Part shown: positions 1 through 9,949 of the stretch, in pieces | Numbering within the stretch: the stretch's first letter is position 1 | How the letters are laid out: every line of letters starts with the position of its first letter | Assembly: GCA_029891385.1 (NCBI GenBank) | Contig: CM057235.1 | Span: forward strand, 14,374,001-14,438,000 | Origin: Erythroxylum novogranatense | Taxonomy: Eukaryota > Streptophyta > Magnoliopsida > Malpighiales > Erythroxylaceae | Reading direction: 5' to 3' | DNA length: 64,000 nt | Program-made: the position numbers and the translations under genes | Notes under the pieces: model-generated | Database searches by the model: none | The model's input: the letters and a program-made list of their open reading frames with translations, nothing else | What the model was told of the DNA's origin: nothing

Positions 1-661
1 CCTTCCTGAAAACAAAGGTCTTTGAGGCCTAAGATTATGATAATTTTACACATTGCCTTGTTAGGGGTTTTAAGCCTATAAAACTTTGATTAAAAGCATA
101 TCTTCAAACTTATCAATAAAATTTTAGTCCATTAAAGATATTTCAAAACCTTCCACCAATAGACATAAGCCTAAAGCATAGTCAAATGATCTTATAAATC
201 TATTAGAGGAAAATAAATCAACTTTAGGAAATGGTGGAGGTGAAGTGGATGGTGGTGATAAAGCTGCTTCTAGGCCTACAAAAAAAATATTGTAGATATG
301 GCTATTAAGTGTTATAGTATGTACTGTAGTTGTAGTTTTTGTTTTCTGGTTTATGATTACATGCAAATGAAATTTTAGCTTGCTATATTTTTTAAATCTA
401 ACGATCATTCTTTTTCATGTCATGCCTTTAATTTATCAAAAGCATTGCATGAATTTTAGTTCTTGTTGGTATGACTTCAACAAATCTATTTTGAAATCTG
501 GAATTTTTTTAATGTAAAATCTGAAACTTATGATATTTTCTTTACTATTGATTGAATCAACTGCTTTGTTAGACCTTTGAATCTAATGTTTTGAGAGGTT
601 TTATGAGATAGATGTTTTGAGAGGTTTTTTTTTTATTTTGACGTTTTGAAGGACTCTGTGA
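1..661. other. AT-rich flank, mostly unassigned
   Basis: No gene is recognised here. The stretch is AT-rich. Phrases such as 'taagcctataaaactttgat' near 70-90 resemble units of the degenerate tandem repeat at 13611-13965, the other side of the A1 insertion, so both are probably one older sequence that A1 split. A possible membrane-protein remnant lies at 209-370 and is listed separately. Confidence 0.5.
209..370 (+). pseudogene. Possible remnant encoding a Gly/Asp-rich segment plus a C-terminal membrane helix
   Basis: One forward frame reads about 53 codons to TGA near 370, with a single internal TAG at 293-295. The first half is acidic and glycine-rich (ENKSTLGNGGGEVDGGDK); the second is a run of about 20 hydrophobic residues (WLLSVIVCTVVVVFVFWF) ending in a short polar tail, as in a single-pass or tail-anchored membrane protein. 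Upstream the frame has several stops and no clear start. Env-like ORFs of Athila-type elements carry membrane segments and old Athila-like sequence lies elsewhere in the window, but that link is only a guess. It could be chance in T-rich DNA. Confidence 0.2.
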
Positions 662-666
662 TACAT
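662..666. other. Target-site duplication TACAT, left copy of A1
   Basis: TACAT abuts the first LTR base (TGTTGG) and is repeated exactly at 13606-13610 after the last LTR base (CCAACA). A 5-bp duplication is the usual product of gypsy integrase. Confidence 0.9.
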
Positions 667-1370
667 TGTTGGACCCCGAACCTTGAAGCGAAAATTAGAA
701 ATATGAAAATGAAAGTATATGAGTGTTGTGTATATAATTTGTGTTATAGATGAGGAAATGTGAATTATGTAAAGATAAGAGTTGGGAAATCTTAAGTATG
801 AATTATGGTTATATATGTGAGATCTTATGCAAAAGTAAGAGATTATAAATGACAAGATGCTATGGAATGTAAGAAATCATATGATTTGAGGCTGAGATTT
901 GGATGAATTCCAAATGATAGTTGCATTGTTATAAATGATGTGTAATTAATAAAGTAAAGTTAGGATGAATGTTAAATGTATATGCTGATTCAAGGGAAAT
1001 TAGAGAATGAATGAAATAGAATTGGCCAAAGTAGCCTTCTTTGAAGTTGTAGCTTGATCTTTTATCTTTCCAACAAGACTAAGTATTCGAGTTTTCAAGA
1101 TCGGAGTTAAGAGTTATAGTTGATACAAGTTATGATGTTATATAAGATTGATGTTAGTGACAGCTTTGATGAATGATTGAGAATTGTGGTTTTGATGAAT
1201 CAATTTAGTTGAGATTTGAGAAGTTCATGAATTGATTTTGTTGCTTGCATAGTTATGAAGTGATTAGGCCTTGGAATAAGTAAATATGTGAAGATAATAA
1301 GTGTTTATGAAGTTAGTTTTGATGGAGGAAGCTTTGGAAAAATGGTTGAAGGGGTTTTGGAAAAACGCAT

Positions 1371-1528
1371 GTCCGTTAAACGGACATGTGAGTCCGTTAA
1401 ACGGACCTTTACAGGTCAAAAGGACTTCTTCCCTTGCTTATTTCCGTTAGACGGACACGGATGTCCGTTAAACGGACTTACTCGGATGATTTGGAACATT
1501 TTGGGCCGTATGTGTCTGTTAAACGGAC
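1371..1528. repeat. Palindrome cluster GTCCGTTAAACGGAC in the A1 5' LTR
   Basis: Five copies or near copies of the 15-bp palindrome GTCCGTTAAACGGAC lie within 160 bp (1371, 1392, ~1443, 1463 and 1514). They are rich in CpG compared with the AT-rich surroundings. The 3' LTR has six, so copy number changes between the two LTRs. They lie about 1.2 kb upstream of the TATA box once B' is discounted. Confidence 0.85.
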
Positions 1529-3186
1529 AGCTACGGGTCACCTTGAGAAAAATGCGATTTTAACCAGTTTTGAGGCTGAATCTCGTTTTGCGGCCTCTAA
1601 TACGAGTTGTAGATCTCGATGTTATCTTTCAAATGGCATAAGAACTAAGGCATTTGGATATTTGTAGAGAAAGTTATGGCATTTGCGCCAAAAGAGTTTC
1701 AAATTGATTTAGGGTTTGAACATGTTGAGTTGTTTTGATCATAACTCACTCATCCGACCTCAGATTGAGGCGATTCTTAAAGCATTGAATTCCTAACACA
1801 TGTATCCTTATCTCCAAGAAAATTTGCATCAATTGGAGTCAAATTGAAAGAGTTTGATTGAATCTCATGAAAATTGGAATGATTTGTTTTCTTCCGATCT
1901 TGCAATTCTTCTTTCCTCATCCGACCTTGTCAAATCATTTGCTTATATCTTTTCCGTCCGACATACGAATGACTTGTTTCTTGAAGCGTTAGATTCCTAA
2001 GATAATGAAGTTCATTTTATGTGAAATTTGTGAATTTTAGAGACTTAATTGAGGAAGAATATTTGAATCAAAGTGAGACAGGAAAGTTTCTGAGCATAGT
2101 TCAGTAGTTTGCAAATTTAAGGATCTGTGGAGATCCGATTGAAGCGATGTTTGAGGCATTATAACATTAAGACATGGGGCTACTGTAACATCTCGTTACC
2201 GGTGTGACGGGTATGTCAGTAAATTGGATCGGGTTAGGATTGGTACAGGCAAATGTTGCATTGTACGTGCATTATCGTTTCCATAGACATCGGTAAATGT
2301 ATTGACTGCACAAGCGTATATATATATATATGTACATACATGTATGACAATTCCCGACTTGATTGTAAAATCAGAAATTGGTTATAATTGGTCAGATGAG
2401 AATTGGCTTAATTGTGCAATTGGAAATTGATCAAAATTGTACGGATGAAAATTTGGTTGTGAAATTTGGAAATCGAATAAGTGCATAAATTAGGTTTTGA
2501 ATATGAAATTGGAATGAGATGGAATTCAGTGAAATGGAAATTGGAAATTGAGTATAGGAATGTGCATTTTTTAATTTTGTAAAATTATTAAAAAAATTTC
2601 CGAAATTTTTAGAGTGATGGATCCGGACCGAAAAATTGGCTAGTGACTGATTTATTTGATTCCGCGTCCAAGATTGATTGATAATTGATATGAAACAATT
2701 TGAATTATGATTTTGGGAATTTTTATTTATGGTTGTTGCGAAATTGGGAGAAAAATATAATAAGAATCGGATTTGTTAGACCCTAAGAATTGGACATGTG
2801 GTAGATGATCATATATATATATATAAGCTTAAGATAAGCTTAAATGTTCATTGTCATCATCGATGGTCGTGGGTGTGCTTGAACGTGGAGTTGAAATTCT
2901 TGGAAGATTTTCGAAGGTTTCTAGCTTGAATCAAGTAAGTTTATACTTGTTTATGCTATTTGATCATAGATTTGAGTAAGAAATTGTTTAGAAATTAGAA
3001 AATGTCGATGATAGGGTTTCGTTGATTTTGATTTGGGTTTCTGAAGAAAAGTGAGTTAAATGATGATTTGAGGTTAGAAATAAGTTGGGTTTAAGGTTTA
3101 AAACTGATTGAGAGTGTTTAGAATGGATTTGGATGGATTGAATATCAGAAAATCGGAGAATTTCTGGGTTTTGGATGCGTTTTTAC

Positions 3187-3403
3187 GGTCGCACGCCGCG
3201 ACGCACGAAGAACACGCCGCGGCGAGCGAAATTTCATCCGCACGCCGCGACGTGCGCGAATGGCGTGCCGCGGTGAGCGTAAACGGCCCGCGTCGCGACG
3301 TACGCGATACGTACGCCGCGACAATGATGGCGTGTTTCGCCGCGGCGAAGCAGTGAAATGAGGAGCTCGCCGCGGCGAGGGAGGAGGCGCCACGGCGAGG
3401 AAT
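3187..3403. repeat. GC-rich CGCCGCG palindrome cluster in solo LTR B'
   Basis: Repeated CGCCGCGACG and CGCCGCGGCGAGC words occur in about 220 bp, a sharp GC peak in an AT-rich LTR, downstream of the TATA-like tract. Open frames of about 80 codons cross it on both strands, but they are a by-product of GC-rich repeats. Confidence 0.75.
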
Positions 3404-4691
3404 GCTTTTTGGGGAAAAATTGGAATTTTAGGTTTTCGAAATTGGGATTTAGGAAATTGATGATTTTATTAGTTATGGATTAAATTCAATATGAAGATTA
3501 TGAATTTGGAGGATTAGTTTCTAATGGATTGGCTATGGATCAATTGAATTTCTGAGACTAGGAATTTCAATATGGGAGAATGAAATGAAGTGATTTTAAG
3601 ATGATTATTCAAGTAATGAATTTGAGATTTGATTTCAATTGAATTGTTTTCTAAGTGATTAATTGGAATTTAGAGATTAAGAATTTGAATTGATAAGATG
3701 AAATTTGGATTTTTATTCGATGATTATGGGAATCTAGTGACAATAAATAGTGATGGTGATTTTAATTGGAAGGTGATTTGCGAGAGAATTGAATATTAGT
3801 CTATTGACTTATGGTAATTGGATTTTGCTATGAATTAGAGTGAAAATGATCGAATTGGAAAAATTTAGGAATGTCATAACATGTACATTACTCGATGTAT
3901 TTGCTATATTTGCATTTTGAATATTGGAAATTGTGCGATGAGTGATATTCGATTTTTCGATTGTTTTAAAGGCAATCGATGGAGCAATTCCACAGGCGAT
4001 CTTTGAGACTTCAGTATGTAGCTTCGGAAGTGCGGTGAGTAACCTAGTTGGTTTCTCAACCTATATGTGTTACATTTTGTGTTCATATGCCATGTGGGGA
4101 TACGGATGGATATGTGTGACTGTTTTGATTGATTTCGAACCATGGGTGTTCGAAATATTGGATTGAGATATGGAAGTGCAAAATGTGAATAAATGTGCAT
4201 AAATGCAATAGTGAATCGAATTGTAAAAGTGTTAGTGAAACAAATGAGATATGACAGTGAAATGTGAATGACATATGCACTCATGCATAATTAAATGATC
4301 AGATAATGATAGTTGTTGACCCGAGACGTCACTGTATATTTGAGGACGCCGCGGTAAAACCCGCAAACACACGCCGCAGTAAAACCTGCAAACACCTACG
4401 GTGGGGTGTGGGGTCTATTATGTGAAAGGGATTAGTGCATACCAAATGGGCTCTCCTATCCCTAATGTGAGTGGGCGATAGTGCATACCGAGGGCCTCCT
4501 ACTTACCAAAATGTGATTCTTGATTTACGATTGCGCTCGGTCACAACAATGAAATGAAACTGAAAGTGTCACATGCATACTGCATATGTAAATGATCTAA
4601 AGTGAACTGTGTGAAAGTGAAATTGAATGCATGTGAATATATGAAAGTGTGAATATGTGATTCAGTGTGTATATGAATTGTGAATGCATGA

Positions 4692-4744
4692 GTTGGGTGA
4701 ACCATCGATGATGGTTTCTCATTGAGTTCGCAAACTCACCCAAC
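4692..4744 (+). other. Predicted three-way-junction RNA segment in solo LTR B'
   Basis: An outer stem GTTGGGT/ACCCAAC encloses a hairpin AACCATC-gat-GATGGTT and a hairpin GAGTT-cgca-AACTC. The enclosing 63 bp are identical in both LTRs of element B (20462-20514 and 29830-29882), although flanking sequence is not. Folding was judged by eye. Confidence 0.55.
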
Positions 4745-5592
4745 ATTGCATCTACTTTTCAGAAACTGAAGAGTACCCCGTTAGACTAACGGGAGTATAA
4801 TCGTTGCTAGCAAGGTAGAGTAGCGGGTCGGGATCAGTGTCGTCACATCTGCATGAGTACAGTGTTTTTTTTGGTGGGCCCTAGCTTAATAAATGTAATA
4901 GTGTGTTGAGATTTTGATTATTGAATTGTGTTCAGAAATGGCATCGAGCCTAGTTGGGTCATGCCTTTCTACTTATGTACTGATTGAGCACTGTTGAGTG
5001 CTAATTAATAACTGAAAGTGTTTTGTATCTGAAAATGTTTTTGTGATATGTCGGGCTCAAAGTGTGTTTTGATTTCCGAGCGTTAAAACGTTTTTGGAAG
5101 AAAAATTTCATAACGAGTTTTAAATTGTAATTGACTGCTCTAGCATGCCACCCTCGCGGGTCACGGGCTCGGATGTCACTGTAGATGTCGGGTTCGGGTC
5201 TCACGGGAGTTGGGGTGCTACAGCTACAATTGTTATGAAGAAATTAAATTTCAATTTAGCCTTTAAGAATGTCTAATTGTGAAAGGAAGTGAGTTGCTAG
5301 AAAATGTGTTGACAAATGATGTGTCCGACATGTTTTGAGCATAACTTTTGATGTAGTGCTCAAAATTGAATGATTTTTAAGGCATTATGAAACTAAGACA
5401 TAGAGGAAGAATTCTATAGAAGGAAGTTTTAGCAAATTCCTTCATTTAGATGTAAGAATGATTGTCCAAAAGTAAGCATGACTTAAAGTAAAATTCAGGG
5501 GCAAATATGGAACATCACTTAAAGATTAAAGTTTATAACCTAACAAGGAGGGACAAAAGGGTCTTTGACCATTCTTTTAAATGAGCTGGCAT

Positions 5593-5600
5593 TATAAATA
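5593..5600 (+). promoter_or_regulatory. LTR TATA box, A1 5' LTR
   Basis: TATAAATA in the context GGCATTATAAATAAGTGG, followed about 30 bp on by a purine-rich leader (GGGAAAGAAGAAAG). This is the normal layout of an LTR promoter and places U3/R near 5620-5630. The 3' LTR copy is at 10968-10975. Confidence 0.6.
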
Positions 5601-6657
5601 AGTGGTTGTCTTGTAGGGAAAGAAGAAAGTCACGAAATTTCTAGAAGAGAGAACAAAGAAGGATGAGAGAAAGAAGAGAGATATCGTGGAGATGGAGAAG
5701 AAAAATGAAAGGAGAGTTAGGGTTCCAGGTTTTTGGAGATTCTAAGCTTAGTTTTTCCTTGATTTATGAAGGAAAGGAAGGAAGAAGGCAAGAGTTTCCT
5801 TCCAAGCAAGAGGAATTTCGAAATTTAAGAAGAGAAAGGTAAAAGATGATTTTGATTTTTGATTTTTTCTTGAGTTTTTGGTTGATTTAGCTTGAGATTG
5901 ATATGGGCTTGTAAATTATTAAGTTATGTTGGTGATTTTCATTTTGAGTTATGTTTAATTTTGAATTAAAAGTTCTAAGGGTTATACAAGTGGATAAGCG
6001 TTGGAGATTTTAAAAGTTCTTGGTTTAGCTATCATGAATTTAGTATGGGTTTGTAAATTATACATTCAATTTTGAGAAGTATGATGGTTATGATATTGGA
6101 TTTGGTGGATTATGGCTTAGGTGATTTTAAGTTGGAAGAGAGAGTGAAGTAAAGATCAAGTTGAAGCTTTGGACAAAAGTATGGCATGGAATTAAAGGTG
6201 GGTAATGTGTTTATTTTTCAAATTATAAGTTAATTATAAATGTTGATTTTATAAGCCATTGTTTTGGAAATGATTGAACCAATTACTTTTGGAATGATTA
6301 TGAATTGTTTATCCAATGGATTTCAAATGATTTTATAAAGTTGAAATACTTGTTTGAGTTCATTATGTTTAATTGGTTGAAAGTTTTAATATGAGAACTT
6401 GTGTGACACGATTTTTAGATAATTTGCAATTGTCTCAAGTATGCATTCTTTGTTTGAAATAATTGAAAATTACTATATGATTGATGGTTTGAAAATTGTG
6501 AAGAAATGCTAGAAATGTATACATGTGTCATGTTCATGAAATCAAGTTTTCAAGAAAGTGCCATTTGGGCAAAGTAATTTGCAATGCATGATTACATGTT
6601 ATGTGGGTTTCGGCATAGTCCCTCATGTGGAGTCAGTGCACTGGTCTCATTCTTAAA

Positions 6658-7139
6658 GCCTTCTCCCGGCTGCCCGCAAGTGACACGGAGTTCCTTTTAG
6701 GACTCCCTTATGTGTACGACTACACAAGGTCATTTTATAGAATTGTGTAGTCATCATGTGCATTGGACTTGCCAAACCATTTTGATGTGTTATAGGATTT
6801 GATGTTACTTGAAACGTGGTGCATTTATATGTGAGGTAATCCATGTGTTTCAATTATATTCATAAATTGTAAAAAGGTTTGGATTTTCGACAAATGAGAA
6901 ATTTGGGATTTCCAACGATGATGGTTTTGAAAGCAGTTTGTAAATGTTTATGAAAGAATTTGGAAATTAAGAAATTTTTGGAAAATGAAACTTCAATGTT
7001 TTTTAGCAATTGAAAGTAAGGTTTGAAAATATTTTGCTTATCATTTGTTTAATAAACATGTTATCCACGAGCTTCCGAGCTCACCCCCTCCGCCTTTCAT
7101 CCCCATCTCCAGGTATTCGAGCAAGAGATTGGATGAAAG
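6658..7139 (+). other. Conserved box and hairpin block, A1 5' LTR
   Basis: The region opens with GCCTTCTCCCGGCTGCCCGC (6658-6677), a box nearly invariant in A, F, C and E LTRs. A hairpin GACTACACAA/TTGTGTAGTC follows (6718-6752), then GAGCT-TCCG-AGCTC (7069-7082), then CTTTCATCC/GGATGAAAG (7094-7102 with 7131-7139) with an inner ATCTC/GAGAT stem. Stems are kept between families while loops, and in places both stem strands, change. An AATAAA lies just upstream of the second hairpin, so a polyadenylation, packaging or dimerisation role is possible. None is shown. Confidence 0.6.
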
Positions 7140-8240
7140 ACATCAAGATATCAGCATTTGTATATGTTTTGTACCTTGTGTTATTGGTTTAAGATTATTG
7201 GAAATAGTCTTTGGCTTGAAATGCCATTAGAGTATTGTAAGCATTTTTGGTTCATAATGTATTTGGATTATGCAATTGTATAAGAACTTGAGTGATGGAA
7301 TTGGAAATGTATTGGTTTTGGATTGTGCAATTTGGTTTTGTATATCAATTGGATTGAGTTATGAATAAAATTGGGATATATGTATATATATTTAGATATG
7401 GATAAATGTACTGGATGATGGGATATTTGTGTGAATGTGATGAATATGATTTGGATATGAAAAATGACTTGAAGTGGTTTAGAATTTAGGTTTGCGTTTC
7501 TGCTGAGATCCCGGACAGAGGTCCGGTGGATCATGAAGTATGTGTAATTGTCTGGATACATATAGAAGTGCATTCAAGTTAATTGCAGGTTTGGGTAATT
7601 GCTAGTGCAGTAGTTATCTTTGCGAATTTTCCTTATAGTAGTATATGAATAAGAGAAATTTGTGTATGAATTTATGAATTGATTGACATGAGTATGAGTT
7701 TGTTATGGTAAAGAATAAGACTATGATGAAAAAGAAGAATCAAGTAATATGAGATTAGTATGAGTTGAAGGATAAGTTTCCCAAAGAGGGAAATTATTTG
7801 CTTGTTCTTAAATAAGATGGATTAAATGATGAAAGAAATGAATAAGAAGAAAAAAAAATGTACATCGACTTTCGGATAGGTCAAGTCATAAGGTTTCCAA
7901 TGCGACAAGTTTTCTATTTTCACGCTTCAGATGTCGGGATTTGAACTTTCAGTGTCAATTGATCTATTCGATTCCCATTAGTATTTGGTTCGACTCATTT
8001 GTTTCTTTTTCATTTGTTTCAAATCAGTTTCGACCCACTTGTCACATATGTTTCGATTTTTCCGTTATCCGCTTTTCATTTTCGATTCATGTGTTTGATT
8101 CCCATTTCGTTATGTGATCCGATTCAGCTTGTTTTTCGTTCCGTTTCGGATTCGTTCTAAGAGTGATCATATGCAGTAAAGCAGTGGGGTTCAAGTGTTA
8201 GTGTAAGAAGTTGGGTCTCAGAAACGGGATCCAACAGATG

Positions 8241-8252
8241 TGGTATCAGAGC
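8241..8252 (+). other. Primer-binding site (initiator-Met tRNA), A1
   Basis: TGGTATCAGAGC begins four bases after the 5' LTR and is complementary to the 3' end of plant initiator methionine tRNA. It is the standard minus-strand primer site of Tekay/Del-type and many other plant LTR elements. Confidence 0.9.
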
Positions 8253-9050
8253 CTAGTAATATGATTTTACTGGGGTGTATGTATGTAAGTGATATGTATG
8301 AGATATTGAAAAGTGTTTGAATGGACAGAATTGAATTAGTGAGAATGTGAATATGATGTATTTGTCTTTGTCACGAATAATTTGAAGAACCTATGTGATG
8401 GTCTGATTTAGGTGAAGAATCATGATTGAGTTTAAGATTATGATAAAGGAAGTTAAGATCAGAAATTCATGATGAATTTAGAGGATGTGACTTCGAATAT
8501 ATGTGAGATGCAAATATGAATTCTTAAAGATGAGCTTGATGATAGGAATACATGTATAGGAGTTAAAAGAGATTGAGATTGGATGGTTTTGGTCCATATT
8601 GAGGTTTTAAATAAATTAGATCATTGGCATATGTGAAGAAATAGTTGTTTAATATAATAGTGATGATTTAATCTTATAAAGAAGAGAACATTTGTGAATG
8701 AGATAAGAATATATGTGATAAGAATTTGAGTGATATTAGGTTTGTGAAAATGAAAATGAGAGTAGCATTTGATGATGAATTGGGTTGTTGATTTTGAATA
8801 TGCATTTGTGAGAGAACTAAGGAAGATTTGCAACATGAGTTAAATCTATGTACTTATGAAAATATGATAATAATTATTGGAGTGTGAATAAGATATGATG
8901 ATATATGATATAAGAGGTGAAGAAACATTATGAATACGTGTGGTGAGGCTTTGAATATGTGAATGACTAGGATCACTTGGAAGACATGAGTTAAGAGAAT
9001 GTAGTACTTGGTGTTTGCTTAAATATGAATTTCGAGGACAAAATTCTTTT

Positions 9051-9064
9051 AAGAGGGGGAGAAA
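9051..9064 (+). other. Polypurine tract, A1
   Basis: AAGAGGGGGAGAAA directly abuts the 3' LTR (TGTTGG at 9065). It is the plus-strand primer of reverse transcription. A2 has the same tract at 48687-48700, and C has a close version on the minus strand next to 32978. Confidence 0.85.
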
Positions 9065-9768
9065 TGTTGGACCCCGAACCTTGAAGAAAAAATTAGAAAT
9101 ATGAAAATGAAAGTATATGAGTGTTGTGTATATAATTTGTGTTATAGATGAGGAAATGTGAATTATGTAAAGATATGAGTTGGGAAATCTTAAGTATGAA
9201 TTATGGTTATACATGTGAGATCTTATGCAAAAGTAAGAGATTATAAATGACAAGATGCTATGGAATGTAAGAAATCATATGATTTGAGGCTGAGATTTGG
9301 ATGAATTCCAAATGATAGTTGCATTGTTATAAATGATGTGTAATTAATAAAGTAAAGTTAGGATGAATGTTAAATGTATATGCTGATTCAAGGAAAATTA
9401 GAGAATGAATGAAATAGAATTGGCCAAAGTAGTCTTCTTTGAAGTTGTAGCTTGATCTTTTATCTTTCCAAAGAGACTAAGTATGCGAGTTTTCGAGATC
9501 AGAGTTAAGAGTTATAGTTGATACAAGTTATGATGTTATATAAGATTGATGTTAGTGACAGCTTTGATGAATGATTGAGAATTGTGGTTTTGATGAATCA
9601 ATTTAGTTGAGATTTGAGAAGTTCATGAATTGATTTTGTTGCTTGCATAGTTATGAAGTGATTAGGCCTTGGAATAAGTAAATATGTGAAGATAATAAGT
9701 GTTTATGAAGTTAGTTTTGATGGAGGAAGCTTTGGAAAAATGGTTGAAGGGGTTTTGGAAAAACGCAT

Positions 9769-9949
9769 GTCCGTTAAACGGACAAGTGAGTCCATTAAAC
9801 GGACCTTTACGGGTCAAAAGGACTTCTTCCCTTGCTTATGTCCGTTAGACGGACACGGATTTCCGTTAAACGGACTTACTCGGATGATTTGGAACATTTT
9901 GGGCCGTATGTGTCTGTTAAACGGACATGCATGTCCGTTTAACGGACAG
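9769..9949. repeat. Palindrome cluster in the A1 3' LTR with a 28-bp perfect palindrome
   Basis: Six GTCCGTTAAACGGAC-like words, one more than in the 5' LTR. The extra copy forms a perfect 28-bp palindrome at 9916-9943, centred on CATGCATG. Confidence 0.85.

Larger units (their letters stand above)
2184..5222 (+). mobile_element. Solo LTR B' (chromovirus-type) inside the A1 5' LTR
   Basis: Starts TGTAACATCTCG, ends GGGTGCTACA, and is flanked by GCTAC at 2179-2183 and 5223-5227. The A1 3' LTR has the unfilled site, with one GCTAC at 10598-10602. It is related to the LTRs of element B at the ends and in a 63-bp internal block, but differs strongly elsewhere. It has a TATA-like (AT)n at 2811-2826, a donor-like CAAGTAAGT at 2932 on, a second donor-like GGTGAGTAAC near 4034, and a GC palindrome cluster at 3187-3403. 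No internal domain remains, so it arose by LTR-LTR recombination after insertion. Confidence 0.92.
667..8236 (+). repeat. A1 5' LTR, interrupted by solo LTR B'
   Basis: Begins TGTTGGACCC and ends GGATCCAACA. Without the nested insertion and its duplicated 5 bp it is about 4.53 kb, matching the 3' LTR at 9065-13605 with scattered differences (a few per cent by eye). In order it holds a palindrome cluster (1371-1528), repeated U3 modules, a TATA box (5593-5600), a purine-rich leader with a splice-donor-like GGTAAAAG (5837 on), the conserved box and hairpins (6658-7139), an acceptor-like TTGCAGG (near 7588) and a pyrimidine-rich 3' end. Confidence 0.9.
8237..9064 (+). other. A1 internal domain, non-coding
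   Basis: 828 bp between the LTRs with no forward frame of useful length and no gag or pol motif except at the extreme 3' end. That end reads in frame as NFEDKILLRGGE (9028-9063), matching the end of chromovirus pol (NFEDEIS in element C, FRDEIL in element B), and overlaps the polypurine tract. It was probably kept because the same bases are needed for plus-strand priming. Confidence 0.8.

Noticed and set aside
3108..3393. Open frames on both strands through the GC-rich part of solo LTR B'
   Set aside because: Created by repeated CGCCGCG words without stops; no domain, and they lie inside an LTR.
8241..8252. A tRNA gene near TGGTATCAGAGC
   Set aside because: Only the 12-bp primer complement is present; no cloverleaf.
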